From Deltaproteobacteria bacterium (lineage in GTDB: Bacteria; Desulfobacterota; Dissulfuribacteria; Dissulfuribacterales; QOAL01), in the NCBI GenBank assembly GCA_026995935.1, contig JALWNK010000067.1:1-64000 (forward strand): a DNA stretch of 64,000 nucleotides. Direction: 5' to 3'. Below are positions 9,171 through 18,230 of the stretch, one piece after another. A program made the position numbers and the translations under genes. Position 1 is the stretch's first letter, and the number at the start of each line of letters is the position of its first letter. Below the pieces are notes generated by a model, which did no database searches, was not told the DNA's origin, and was given only the letters and a program-made list of their open reading frames with translations.

Positions 9171-9903
9171 CAGCAGTCTTTTGATGTTGAAATTTCGTTT
9201 TCGCTACAGTTTTCATAACCTCCTGGTCTGGTTGCTCCTGTATATTATTGTCTCCCCTTTCCTGTTGCATATGCCAGGAGCCAAGATCGTTTTTTCCCTT
9301 TTCATTTCCCTGGTGCTTTTTTTTGCTGTTTATGCCATGGAGCGCAGGGAGAGGCTCTTTAAGATAGCAGTTGCAATCCTTGGTGCTTCCTTGCTCCTAT
9401 TGTGGCTTGATGTGCTGAACATCTGGAAGCTTCCAAGACAGGTGGATACGGCCCTTACTATGATATATATAGGAATACTAATCTATTCCTTTTCCAAACA
9501 CGTTTTCAGGGCAAGAATCGTGGATTCAAGGCTAATCTGTGCCGCCCTTTGCCTCTACCTGTTTCTGGGTACCTTCTGGGGCTACCTTTACGAGACCCTC
9601 TACAGCCTTGCCCCTTCCTCTTTTTCAGGTGACATCCTGGCTAGTGACGTACATTCCATGGTGATTCTCAGACACCACTTTCAATATTTCAGCTTTGTGA
9701 CCCTGACTACCCTTGGCTATGGAGACATTGTCCCCAGGACACCAGGCGCCTCAGCCCTTTGCGTCTCAGAGGCCATCATGGGTCAGTTTTTCATGGCAGT
9801 GCTTGTGGCAAGGCTAGTGGGCATACAGGTCGCCCAGCACTTTTCCGGTGGCGGACAAAACGAGGAGCTAAGGCAGTACTTTCATGATTCCCAAGGAAAA
9901 TGA
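9157..9903 (+). CDS. Potassium channel protein (pore-loop family)
   Basis: 248-aa membrane protein with hydrophobic helices at about 21-38, 44-61, 69-87, 100-112 and 127-146. A pore loop carrying the K+ selectivity filter TTLGYGD (184-190) follows, then a last helix at about 207-225. The C-terminus is short and lacks a TrkA-N/RCK domain, so gating is unclear. Start GTG 9157 overlaps nhaA; ATG 9184 is an equally possible start. The gene overlaps the following LetA-type gene by 20 nt. It probably forms part of one transcript from nhaA onward. Confidence 0.82.
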   Translation: MKTPDSSLLMLKFRFRYSFHNLLVWLLLYIIVSPFLLHMPGAKIVFSLFISLVLFFAVYAMERRERLFKIAVAILGASLLLLWLDVLNIWKLPRQVDTALTMIYIGILIYSFSKHVFRARIVDSRLICAALCLYLFLGTFWGYLYETLYSLAPSSFSGDILASDVHSMVILRHHFQYFSFVTLTTLGYGDIVPRTPGASALCVSEAIMGQFFMAVLVARLVGIQVAQHFSGGGQNEELRQYFHDSQGK

Positions 9904-10573
9904 AAAAATCCACAGGAAAAACCTGGCAGTGTGTCCTGATTGCGACCTGGTTCTAAGATACAGGGAGCCTGAGCCTGGTCAGAGGCTTTGCTGCCCACGG
10001 TGCAACTGCACCCTCTCAGCTCCAGTTGAAAACAGTGTTGAAAAGACCATGGCCTTATCTCTGACCGGGCTTTTCCTCTTTTTCCCGGCCATTTTTCTCC
10101 CTCTTCTCACCCTTGACATACTTGGCCTTGAAAGCACCGGGAGCATATTTTCAAGTGCCCGGGCCATGGTTGAATCAGGTTTTGTCTTTACTGGAGTGGC
10201 GGTCTTCCTTACAAGCATTGTCATCCCATTTGTAAAGCTCTTGCTGCTCTTCCTGGTTTCTTTGCAGTTGTATCTTTCCCGAGGGGACATTTCCACGGTC
10301 TTCATGTTTAAGGTCTACAGGAGGCTTGATGAGTGGGGCATGCTGGAGGTGTACATGATCGGGATTCTGGTGACTGTCATAAAGCTCTTGCACATGGCAA
10401 AGATAGAGTATGACGTGGGTTTTTTCTGCTTTATAGGTCTTCTTAGCGCAACCCTTCTTTCATCGTCCTTCCTGGATGAAAACTACTACTGGAAGGAAAT
10501 AGAGGAGAATGTCAAGGGAGCAGATAAACGTGTCTCTTTAAAGGCAGCAGAGGCATTGGAGGAGTGGCTGTGA
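9884..10573 (+). CDS. LetA/PqiA-like membrane protein, first half
   Basis: 229-aa inner-membrane protein of the paraquat-inducible protein A family. The N-terminus has a zinc-ribbon-like set of cysteines (CPDC at 17-20, CCPRC at 36-40), followed by four hydrophobic segments at about 52-72, 95-120, 140-165 and 180-200. In E. coli, LetA (YebS) and PqiA carry two such modules in one chain of about 420 aa. Here the modules are separate genes, this being the first. It overlaps the second by a few bases and belongs with the MCE protein at 11275. The function of the pair is inferred from LetAB: lipid transport between inner and outer membrane. Confidence 0.8.
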   Translation: MIPKENEKIHRKNLAVCPDCDLVLRYREPEPGQRLCCPRCNCTLSAPVENSVEKTMALSLTGLFLFFPAIFLPLLTLDILGLESTGSIFSSARAMVESGFVFTGVAVFLTSIVIPFVKLLLLFLVSLQLYLSRGDISTVFMFKVYRRLDEWGMLEVYMIGILVTVIKLLHMAKIEYDVGFFCFIGLLSATLLSSSFLDENYYWKEIEENVKGADKRVSLKAAEALEEWL

Positions 10574-11241
10574 AGGCTGATATGGAGGCAGATGGAGTGA
10601 CCACTGGCAAGGAAATGGGACTTATGGTCTGCCATGAGTGCCACAAGGTGGTTGAAGGAGATGGGGAAAATGTTTCTGTCACCTGCCCCAGGTGTGGAAG
10701 CAGCGTTCATCCCAGAAAGCCAGAGAGCATTATGAAGTCCTGGGCCCTGGTCATAACCTCCCTCATACTGCTTTTCCCTGCAAATCTTCTTCCAATAATG
10801 AAGGTGGATTACATGGGAGCCGCAGAATATTCCACCATAATGGATGGAATCATCTATTTTTTCAAGGAAGGCTCCTACGGGATAGGTCTAGTGATACTGG
10901 TTGCCAGTGTGCTGGTGCCGGTATTCAAGATCATTGGCATCATGATGATACTCCTTTCCATACAGTTCAATGTTGAAAGCTTTCTGGAGCACAAGACCTT
11001 GATGTTCAGGTTCATAAAGTTTATTGGCCGATGGTCCATGCTAGACATATTCGTAATAGCACTTCTTACTGGCCTGGTTGATTTTGGTTTCCTGACCACC
11101 ATAGCGGCTGCCCCTGCCGCTCCCTTCTTCTGCGGCGTGGTTATTTCCACCATGCTCGCAGCAGAGGTCTTTGATACCAGGCTCATATGGGACACCAAGA
11201 GCAGGGGCAGAAAGGTCCAAATACCAGCTGAGGAACATTAA
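10570..11241 (+). CDS. LetA/PqiA-like membrane protein, second half
   Basis: 223 aa. Second PqiA-type module with its own cysteine pairs (CHEC and CPRC) and four membrane segments, ending in a short charged tail. GTG 10570 overlaps the previous stop as GTGA and lies 7 nt after GGAGG; GTG 10564 is in frame but worse placed. Together with the preceding gene it would make the equivalent of one full LetA. The MCE gene begins 33 nt downstream. Confidence 0.8.
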   Translation: MKADMEADGVTTGKEMGLMVCHECHKVVEGDGENVSVTCPRCGSSVHPRKPESIMKSWALVITSLILLFPANLLPIMKVDYMGAAEYSTIMDGIIYFFKEGSYGIGLVILVASVLVPVFKIIGIMMILLSIQFNVESFLEHKTLMFRFIKFIGRWSMLDIFVIALLTGLVDFGFLTTIAAAPAAPFFCGVVISTMLAAEVFDTRLIWDTKSRGRKVQIPAEEH

Positions 11242-11274
11242 AGGATTATTAAGGCTTGCCAGGGTGGATATGAA

Positions 11275-14010
11275 ATGGAAGAAAGCGTAATAAAGAAAAA
11301 ACGTGGAATTTCACCGATTTGGATACTGCCCGCAGTAGCTCTTGCCATTGGGATGTGGCTTCTTTACAAGAGCATTGTAGAAAAGCCCATAGACATAATA
11401 GTGCATTTCCACAGTGCAGAAGGAGTCACGGCAGGAAAGACCAAGGTCATGTTCAAGGGCCTGCCCATTGGCATAGTGAAAAAGATAACCGTGGACAAGG
11501 GCCTTGATACCGTTTCCATGAAGATTGCAATAAGCAGGCAGGCGGAAAAGGGGCTGGTCCAGGACGTAAAGTTCTGGATAGTCAGACCCGAGATTGCAGC
11601 CGGCAGGGTAAGAGGCCTTGAGACCTTGCTTACCGGCTCATACATTGCGGTTCAGCCTGGAAAGTCCAAAGTCCCGTGCCGGGAGTTCATAGGCCTTGAT
11701 GAGCCACCTCCGGTTCCTGAGGACGCACCTGGCCTCCATGTGCGCCTGGAAACGGATGCCTTGAACTCCCTTCAGAAGGGCTCGGCCATCTACTACAGGG
11801 ACATAAAGGTGGGTTCCATCCAGGGCTACAAGATGGAAGAAAACGGCAAGATACTGGTGGATGGTTACATAGAGCCTGAGTATGCAAATCTAGTCCGGCC
11901 CGGGACCCGGTTCTGGAACGCAAGCGGCATAACCCTTAAAGGAGGGCTCAACGGGATAATTTTTCACATGGAATCCCTGAGCGCACTAATAAACGGAGGT
12001 GTGAGCTTTTATACGCCAAAAGAGCTGATGAGCCAGCCGCCTGCAAGAAACGGTGAGGTCTTTAAGCTGTACAAGGACTATGAAGATGCCCAGTATGGCA
12101 TTGAAGTTAAGCTCAAGCTATTTGACGGTGAAAATGTTGCGGAAGGCCTTACCAAGGTCATATATCACGGCATAGAGGTAGGCCGGGTAAAGAAAATACG
12201 CCTCAATGACAAGGACAAACGGTATAAGGTTGTTGCAACCATTCTCATGGATCCAATGGCGGAGTCAGCCTTGAGGGATGGAACGAAATTCTGGCTCATA
12301 AGGCCCAGGGTGGGGCTTGGAGGTGTCAGCAACCTGAGTACGCTTGTCTCTGGCCCCTACATTACGTTCGTGCCTGGAAAGGGGAGGCCGTGCAGGGAAT
12401 TTGCCGTTCAGGGCAGTCACTCCAAGGAGATACTAAAGGAAGGTACTTACTACAGGCTGGTTGCCAAGGACCTTCACGCCCTTGACCCAGGTGCACCGGT
12501 CCTCTTCAAGCACATCCAGGTGGGAGAGGTTGCCAAATACCATCTCAACAGGGACAACAGTGTGGACCTTGTTTTCATAATATACGATGAATTCAAGCAT
12601 CTCATAAATGATAAATGCGTGTTCTGGAATTACAGCGGTTTGAATCTGAAGGTCACCCCTGCAGCGGTAAGCCTTAGCACAGACTCCCTCAAGGCCATTC
12701 TTTCAGGGGGCATTGCCTTTGATTACCCCCACAGGTACTACAAAAGGAAATTGAAGCAGGCAAAGCCCATGCACCGTTTCAGGTTATACGACAGTTTTGC
12801 CGATGCCGTCAGACACGTGCCCCAGCTTAAGCCAGGCGGAATATTCGTAAGACTTGAGACAGATGAGCCCGTCTCAGTCATCTCAGGCAGCCCAGTTTAT
12901 TACAAAAACATCCAGGTTGGGGAGATAACTGGCGTGAGTCTTGATACAAAAAAGGACAAAATTGTCATAAAGGCCTTTATAAACAGGCAATACACAAGGC
13001 TTCTCACCACCTCTTCCCGTTTTTTCCTGACAAGCGGTCTTGAGATGCAGGGAAGCATCAGAAGCGGACTCAAGGTAAGGACCTCCCCCCTGGCGTCGGT
13101 TGTAATGGGTTCGGTAAGCTTCATCAATCCCCAAAAGGGCAAACACGTAAGGGAATGGCACGTCTTCAGGCTTTATCACGACCTTGAAAGCGCAAGGGGA
13201 GCCGATTACAAGCCCATTGCCATACGCTTTGCCTCTTCCCAGGACCTTGAGCCAAATGCAAAGATCCGTTACCAGGGTGTTACAATAGGCAGGGTAAAGG
13301 AGGTACAGTTTGCGCATGGCATGAAGGGCGTACTGGTCTCCGCCCTTGTAAACAGGAAATATGCCTCCCTTATAAGGGCAGGTACCAGGGTCTGGGTGGT
13401 GCGACCCGAGTTTGGCCTAAGCGGGGTCAGGAACCTGGATACGGTGGTTACAGGGCCATACCTTGCCATATTGCCGGGCAAAGGCCCGTTGGTCAGCGAG
13501 CTTACAGGCATGGACAGCCCTCCTACGGTGCCCTATTTCAAGAAGGGCCTCCACGTGGTGGTTGAGGCAGAAAGCCTTGGGTCCCTGAAGCGTGGCTGCC
13601 CTGTCTATTACAAGCAGGTCCAGGTGGGAAGGGTTCTTGGCTATGAGTTGTCTCCAGATGCCAGGAAGGTATGGGTCCATTTGAATATCTTTGATCCATA
13701 CAGGCCCCTTGTCAGGCAGGGGAGCCGTTTCTGGAATGCCAGCGGCGTAAGGATACATGCAGGGCTCTTTTCCGGGGTAAACGTAAAAACAGAGTCTGTG
13801 GAGGCAATAGTCGCAGGTGGAATAGCCTTTGCCACGCCACCAGGCCAGGAGATGGGCAGGCTGGTGGCGGCAGGCACACACTTTGTGCTGCATGAAAAGC
13901 CAGATGACGACTGGCTCAAGTGGAGTCCCAAAATTGCCCTTAAAGGGAGTAAAAGCAAGTGTGACTCTTTTGTACAGGTAAAAGACAAAGAGGTGGTAGA
14001 GACGAGGTAA
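11275..14010 (+). CDS. letB: LetB-like lipid transport protein, seven MCE domains
   Basis: 911-aa protein anchored by one N-terminal helix (about 13-32), the rest being periplasmic. I count seven MCE modules, each with a repeat of the form VxGIxVGxV, at about residues 37, 157, 285, 400, 520, 645 and 757. E. coli LetB (YebT) also has seven and stacks as hexameric rings into a tunnel across the periplasm, whereas PqiB has three. Count and order therefore point to LetB. It sits right after two LetA halves. A strong terminator follows at 14035-14070. The substrate should be phospholipid, by family inference only. Confidence 0.88.
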   Translation: MEESVIKKKRGISPIWILPAVALAIGMWLLYKSIVEKPIDIIVHFHSAEGVTAGKTKVMFKGLPIGIVKKITVDKGLDTVSMKIAISRQAEKGLVQDVKFWIVRPEIAAGRVRGLETLLTGSYIAVQPGKSKVPCREFIGLDEPPPVPEDAPGLHVRLETDALNSLQKGSAIYYRDIKVGSIQGYKMEENGKILVDGYIEPEYANLVRPGTRFWNASGITLKGGLNGIIFHMESLSALINGGVSFYTPKELMSQPPARNGEVFKLYKDYEDAQYGIEVKLKLFDGENVAEGLTKVIYHGIEVGRVKKIRLNDKDKRYKVVATILMDPMAESALRDGTKFWLIRPRVGLGGVSNLSTLVSGPYITFVPGKGRPCREFAVQGSHSKEILKEGTYYRLVAKDLHALDPGAPVLFKHIQVGEVAKYHLNRDNSVDLVFIIYDEFKHLINDKCVFWNYSGLNLKVTPAAVSLSTDSLKAILSGGIAFDYPHRYYKRKLKQAKPMHRFRLYDSFADAVRHVPQLKPGGIFVRLETDEPVSVISGSPVYYKNIQVGEITGVSLDTKKDKIVIKAFINRQYTRLLTTSSRFFLTSGLEMQGSIRSGLKVRTSPLASVVMGSVSFINPQKGKHVREWHVFRLYHDLESARGADYKPIAIRFASSQDLEPNAKIRYQGVTIGRVKEVQFAHGMKGVLVSALVNRKYASLIRAGTRVWVVRPEFGLSGVRNLDTVVTGPYLAILPGKGPLVSELTGMDSPPTVPYFKKGLHVVVEAESLGSLKRGCPVYYKQVQVGRVLGYELSPDARKVWVHLNIFDPYRPLVRQGSRFWNASGVRIHAGLFSGVNVKTESVEAIVAGGIAFATPPGQEMGRLVAAGTHFVLHEKPDDDWLKWSPKIALKGSKSKCDSFVQVKDKEVVETR

Positions 14011-14034
14011 AATAAAGCTCCTCCATGTTCATCA

Positions 14035-14070
14035 AAAGGGCCTGTTTCCGCTTGGACGCAGGCCCTTTTT
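14035..14070 (+). terminator. Intrinsic terminator after letB
   Basis: AAAGGGCCTG (14035-14044) pairs perfectly with CAGGCCCTTT (14059-14068) around a 14-nt loop and runs into a T-tract. It closes the nhaA-to-letB transcript. Confidence 0.85.
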
Positions 14071-14123
14071 ATGTGGGGCCTTACGTCTTTTCAGAGACAT
14101 AGGGAAAATTTTTACCATGAGCC

Positions 14124-14152
14124 TTGACGAAAAAGATGCCATACGATATCTT
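14124..14152 (+). promoter_or_regulatory. nrdD promoter
   Basis: TTGACG (14124-14129), 17-nt spacer, TATCTT (14147-14152). The -10 element lies inside the first NrdR-box-like site, so binding there would block transcription. Confidence 0.5.
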
Positions 14153-14187
14153 GTAGTAAGATTGTTTTTATCAACAATATGATGTAT
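14141..14187 (+). promoter_or_regulatory. Tandem NrdR-box-like operators
   Basis: ATACGATATCTTGTAG (14141-14156) and CAACAATATGATGTAT (14172-14187) agree with the remembered NrdR box ACACWATATMTWGTGT at 12 and 11 of 16 positions. They are separated by 15 bp, that is 31 bp centre to centre or three helical turns, which is the spacing known for paired NrdR boxes. They precede nrdD, the expected target. Confidence 0.6.
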
Positions 14188-14239
14188 TTTTCGTCAACGA
14201 TTTCACTTGCTTTTCAACGCAAAACCTTTGGGAGGGGTT

Positions 14240-16369
14240 ATGAAGCTTACGCTTGAGCAGGTAGAGCCCGCAGCCAGCCACTTCTTTTTTGACAGAATCG
14301 TCAAGCGGGATGGCAGGATCGTTCCCTTTGCCAGCTCCAAGATCACCAATGCCATTTTGAAGGCAGGACGCGCAACAGGGGAATTCGGGGAGGCAGAGGC
14401 AAGGAGACTCACCATTAGGGTGCTTACACTGGCGCAGGCAGTTTTCGACTCTTCTATACCAAGTGTTGAAGGGATACAGGATCTGGTGGAGGAGGTGCTC
14501 CTGGCCTCTCCGTTTAAGCGCACTGCAAAGGCCTACATTCTTTACCGGGACCAGCATGCCCGTATCCGGGAGATGGTGAAAAAGGCCGATGTGGATCTCA
14601 TTGAAAAGTATCTTGAGCGACTTGACTGGAAGGTCAAGGAAAACAGCAACATGGCCTATTCGCTTCAGGGCCTGAACAACTATGTATCAAGCGAAATAAC
14701 AAAGACCTACTGGCTGAATAAGATTTATACCCCGGAAGTGAGAAAGGCCCACAGCCAGGGTGACATACACATACATGATCTTGGTCTTCTCTCTGTTTAC
14801 TGCGTGGGCTGGGACCTCCAGGACCTTCTCCTTTCAGGTTTTAAGGGCGCGCCTGGAAAGGCCGAGAGCAGCCCTGCAAAACATTTTAGAAGCGCCCTTG
14901 GGCAGATAGTGAACTTCTTCTACACCCTCCAGGGAGAGGCGGCAGGGGCCCAGGCCTTTGCCAACTTTGATACCCTCCTGGCACCATTTATCCGTTACGA
15001 CGCCCTTTCATACAGGGAGGTGAAGCAGGCACTTCAGGAGTTTGTCTTCAATGTCAACGTCCCCACCAGGGTGGGTTTCCAGACCCCTTTCACCAATCTT
15101 ACCATGGATCTGGTTCCTCCCTCCACACTGAAGGATCAGAGGGTGATAGTTGGAGGCAGTTACAGGGAGGAAACCTACGGAGAGTTTCAGGAAGAGATGA
15201 ATACATTCAACCAGGCCTTTCTGGAGGTTATGTCAGAGGGAGACGCCAGAGGCAGGGTTTTCACCTTCCCAATTCCAACCTACAATATCACACCGGATTT
15301 TGACTGGGAAAACCCAGGAGTCCAAAGGCTGTGGGAGGTTACGGCAAAGTACGGAATTCCTTACTTTGCAAACTTTGTAAATTCCGACATGTCGCCGGAC
15401 GATGCGCGTTCCATGTGCTGCAGGCTGCGCCTTGATGTAAGAAACCTTGAAAGGCGTGGAGGCGGGCTCTTTGGAGCAAATCCACTCACTGGCTCAATAG
15501 GCGTTGTCACAATAAACATGGCAGCCATTGGGTATAAGGCCACCTCTGAAAGGCAGTTTTTTTCGCTCCTTGAAAGGATGATGGAAACGGCCCGGACGAG
15601 CCTTGAGAGCAAGCGAAAGGTCCTTGAACACTTTGCAGAACAGGGCCTTTACCCATACACCAAGTTTTATCTAAGAAACGTTAAGAGAAGATACGACAGG
15701 TACTGGAGCAATCACTTCTCCACCATTGGCCTTATAGGTATGAATGAGGCATGCCTGAACTTTCTTGGTAAGGACCTTTCCGAGCCTGAAAGCATAGATT
15801 TCACTGTAAAGGTCCTTGACTTTATGAAAAAGACCCTGGTTCGGTTCCAGGAAGAGACCGGAAACCTCTACAACCTGGAGGCAACCCCTGGCGAGGGAAC
15901 GGCCTACAGGCTTGCAAGGCTTGATGAGGAGCGCTTTCCTGGCATACGCTGCAGGAACATGGAGATTACCGGAACTCCCTTTTACACCAACTCAACGCAG
16001 CTTCCAGTAAATTTTACCGACGATGTCATAAAGGTTCTGGATCTCCAGGAACCGCTCCAGTCGAGGTACACGGGAGGCACGGTGCTACACGTCTTTCTTG
16101 GGGAGGCAGCCCCGGACCCTGAGGCCGTACGCGAGTTCGTAAAGATGGTGTGTAACAACTACTCTCTGCCCTATTTCACCGTTACCCCATCCTTTTCCAT
16201 CTGCCCGGACCACGGCTACATAAAGGGGGAGCAGTCCGTGTGCCCGGACTGCGGTCAGAGCACCGAGGTTTACTCCCGTGTGGTTGGATACCTGCGCCCA
16301 GTAAACCAGTGGAATGACGGCAAGCAGGCGGAGTTTGGAATAAGAAAGAGGTTTTCTGTTCCAGGATAA
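14240..16369 (+). CDS. nrdD: Anaerobic ribonucleoside-triphosphate reductase
   Basis: Class III reductase that converts ribonucleotides to deoxyribonucleotides without oxygen, using a glycyl radical. It has 709 aa. ATG 14240 is preceded by GGAGGGG; an upstream in-frame TTG at 14207 has no ribosome binding site. Residues about 17-105 form an ATP-cone (RDGRIVPFASSKITNAI) for allosteric control. The C-terminus has the zinc-binding CPDHG and CPDCG pairs and the glycyl radical motif RVVGYLRP. The activase gene follows 7 nt later. Regulation by NrdR is suggested by the upstream sites. Confidence 0.95.
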   Translation: MKLTLEQVEPAASHFFFDRIVKRDGRIVPFASSKITNAILKAGRATGEFGEAEARRLTIRVLTLAQAVFDSSIPSVEGIQDLVEEVLLASPFKRTAKAYILYRDQHARIREMVKKADVDLIEKYLERLDWKVKENSNMAYSLQGLNNYVSSEITKTYWLNKIYTPEVRKAHSQGDIHIHDLGLLSVYCVGWDLQDLLLSGFKGAPGKAESSPAKHFRSALGQIVNFFYTLQGEAAGAQAFANFDTLLAPFIRYDALSYREVKQALQEFVFNVNVPTRVGFQTPFTNLTMDLVPPSTLKDQRVIVGGSYREETYGEFQEEMNTFNQAFLEVMSEGDARGRVFTFPIPTYNITPDFDWENPGVQRLWEVTAKYGIPYFANFVNSDMSPDDARSMCCRLRLDVRNLERRGGGLFGANPLTGSIGVVTINMAAIGYKATSERQFFSLLERMMETARTSLESKRKVLEHFAEQGLYPYTKFYLRNVKRRYDRYWSNHFSTIGLIGMNEACLNFLGKDLSEPESIDFTVKVLDFMKKTLVRFQEETGNLYNLEATPGEGTAYRLARLDEERFPGIRCRNMEITGTPFYTNSTQLPVNFTDDVIKVLDLQEPLQSRYTGGTVLHVFLGEAAPDPEAVREFVKMVCNNYSLPYFTVTPSFSICPDHGYIKGEQSVCPDCGQSTEVYSRVVGYLRPVNQWNDGKQAEFGIRKRFSVPG

Positions 16370-16376
16370 CACATTT

Positions 16377-17024
16377 ATGGATTTTCATATTGGGGGATTC
16401 ATCCCCTTTACCCTGACCGATTACCCGGGCAGGGTTGCAGCCGTGGTCTTTACCCAAGGCTGCAACCTTGCATGCCCATTCTGCCACAACAAATCTTTGA
16501 TCCCCAAAAAGGAAGCAGCACAGACAGCAAGTAACCGTCATGTCCATGAAGTATTGTACCTTCTTCATGAGCGTAAGGGCAGGCTTAAGGCCGTTGTGAT
16601 ATCTGGCGGTGAGCCAACGCTTCAGCCAGGCCTTGCTGGGTTTATCAAGGAGATACGGTCAAGAGGCTATCTGGTGAAACTTGATACAAACGGTACCAAG
16701 CCAGAGGTTATCAGGGATCTCATTGAAAAAGGCCTTCTTGATTTCGTGGCAATGGATGTAAAGGCTCCACTTGAAAAGTACAATCTGCTTTGCGGAGGCA
16801 AGGTGGATACCCAGGCCATTTTAAGCTCCATACGGGTTATTGCTGAAAGCGGGATTTCGTGCCAGTTCAGGACCACATTTGTTCCGCATCTTTTAAGCAA
16901 AGAGGATATCTGTGCCATCCGGGCGCTTCTTCCAAAAGGGGCAGAGCACAAGATTCAAAGATACGTGGCTCCGAGGATGCAGGACTCCTTGGAACATAAG
17001 TCCTTTAATGTTGTCCCGGTCTGA
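16377..17024 (+). CDS. nrdG: Anaerobic RNR activating radical SAM protein
   Basis: 215 aa. The motif CNLACPFC (Cys29, 33, 36) is the CxxxCxxC of radical SAM enzymes and ISGGEPTLQ matches their SAM-binding GGE motif. It generates the glycyl radical on NrdD, whose gene ends 7 nt upstream. The length suits the NrdG2 (TIGR02495-like) type found in strict anaerobes rather than the shorter E. coli NrdG. Confidence 0.92.
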   Translation: MDFHIGGFIPFTLTDYPGRVAAVVFTQGCNLACPFCHNKSLIPKKEAAQTASNRHVHEVLYLLHERKGRLKAVVISGGEPTLQPGLAGFIKEIRSRGYLVKLDTNGTKPEVIRDLIEKGLLDFVAMDVKAPLEKYNLLCGGKVDTQAILSSIRVIAESGISCQFRTTFVPHLLSKEDICAIRALLPKGAEHKIQRYVAPRMQDSLEHKSFNVVPV

Positions 17025-17039
17025 TGGAACCGTTATCAT

Positions 17040-18230
17040 GTGCCTGTCATGGATTCCTTGAAGGTCCTTCAGGTCGCCACATCCTATCCCCAGTTTCGAA
17101 ATGACGTATCTGGCCCGTTCATACACCGTTTTGTAAAGGCCCTTGAAAGGAGCGGAGGTGTTTCGTGCAACGTTCTTACGCCTTGCGGCACGGTGAAGTC
17201 ATCCTGGCCAGGTGCGGGTAGGGTTATACGTTTTCCCTATGCGCCAAGGCGTCTCCAGGTGCTTGCCCAGAGACCAGGAGGCATTCCAAGGGCCCTAGAT
17301 GAAAATCCTGCCAATTACCTGCTGGTTGGCCCCTTTCTTTTTTCCATGTGGCTTCATCTTTTACGTCACTCCTACCGGTTCCAGCTTATCCACGCCCACT
17401 GGTCTGTTACGGGCTTTGTGGCATCCCTTATTCCTTGCTCCCGGCCCCTGGTTGTCACTCTCCATGGCTCAGATGTCAACAGGGCAGCAACAAGCAAGGC
17501 TTACTCCTTTATACTTAAAAGGGTGTTAAAGAGGGCAGATGCAGTGGTGGCGGTAAGTGAGCAGATGCGCCTTGGGCTCAAGGATGCATTCAGTCAGCAT
17601 GCCTCAAAGATATACTTTATCGCAAACGGGGTGGATGAGGAGTTTTATGAAATCGATCCTGCTCCAAGATGGCAAAGGCGACCCGTGAGGTTTCTATATC
17701 TTGGAAGTCTGCTGGAGGCCAAGGGGGTCTCGGTCCTTATTGAGGCCCTGGCAGGGCTTAAGGAAAAGGGCGACTGGGTCCTTGATGTTGCAGGAGAAGG
17801 CCCTGAAAGGGAGCGACTCGAGGCCTTGGTGCAAGGCCACAACTTTAGTAATCGGGTTTTTTTTAAGGGGTGCATCCCGCCAGGCAAGGTTGCCCAACTC
17901 ATGGCCTCCTGCCACTGCCTTGTTCTGCCGTCGTTCCAGGAGGGACGGCCGAGCGTTGTACTTGAGGCCATGGCGGCTGCCCTACCCGTTATTACAACGG
18001 ACATTCCAGGTACCAGGGAGCTTGTAAAAAGTGGTGAAACAGGCCTTCTGGTTCCTCAAAAGAACCGGGATGAATTGACTAAGGCCCTTGAAACTGTCCT
18101 TGATCACCCTGAAAGGGCCCAGCGTTTTGGTGAAATGGGAAGGATGTGGATGGTTGAAAAGGGCTTGACCTGGGAAAACACAGCCAAGAGATATATGGCC
18201 CTTTACAGGCAGATTTTGAAGATGGATTAA
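17040..18230 (+). CDS. Glycosyltransferase family 4
   Basis: 396-aa GT-B-fold glycosyltransferase using an activated sugar donor. It shows an N-terminal acceptor half, the hinge region FLYLGSLLEAKGVSVLI, and the donor-binding EGRPSVVLEAMAAALPVI motif near residue 300. The GTG start at 17040 gives the listed length; ATG 17049 is an alternative. It lies 15 nt after nrdG on the same strand but belongs by function with the converging polysaccharide cluster. Its TAA shares a 4-bp overlap with the stop of the opposite gene. Donor and acceptor sugars unknown. Confidence 0.85.
   Translation: MPVMDSLKVLQVATSYPQFRNDVSGPFIHRFVKALERSGGVSCNVLTPCGTVKSSWPGAGRVIRFPYAPRRLQVLAQRPGGIPRALDENPANYLLVGPFLFSMWLHLLRHSYRFQLIHAHWSVTGFVASLIPCSRPLVVTLHGSDVNRAATSKAYSFILKRVLKRADAVVAVSEQMRLGLKDAFSQHASKIYFIANGVDEEFYEIDPAPRWQRRPVRFLYLGSLLEAKGVSVLIEALAGLKEKGDWVLDVAGEGPERERLEALVQGHNFSNRVFFKGCIPPGKVAQLMASCHCLVLPSFQEGRPSVVLEAMAAALPVITTDIPGTRELVKSGETGLLVPQKNRDELTKALETVLDHPERAQRFGEMGRMWMVEKGLTWENTAKRYMALYRQILKMD

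Noticed and set aside
18227..18230. Four-base overlap of convergent stop codons
   Set aside because: Shared TTAA of two TAA stops; common for tightly packed convergent genes and not informative.
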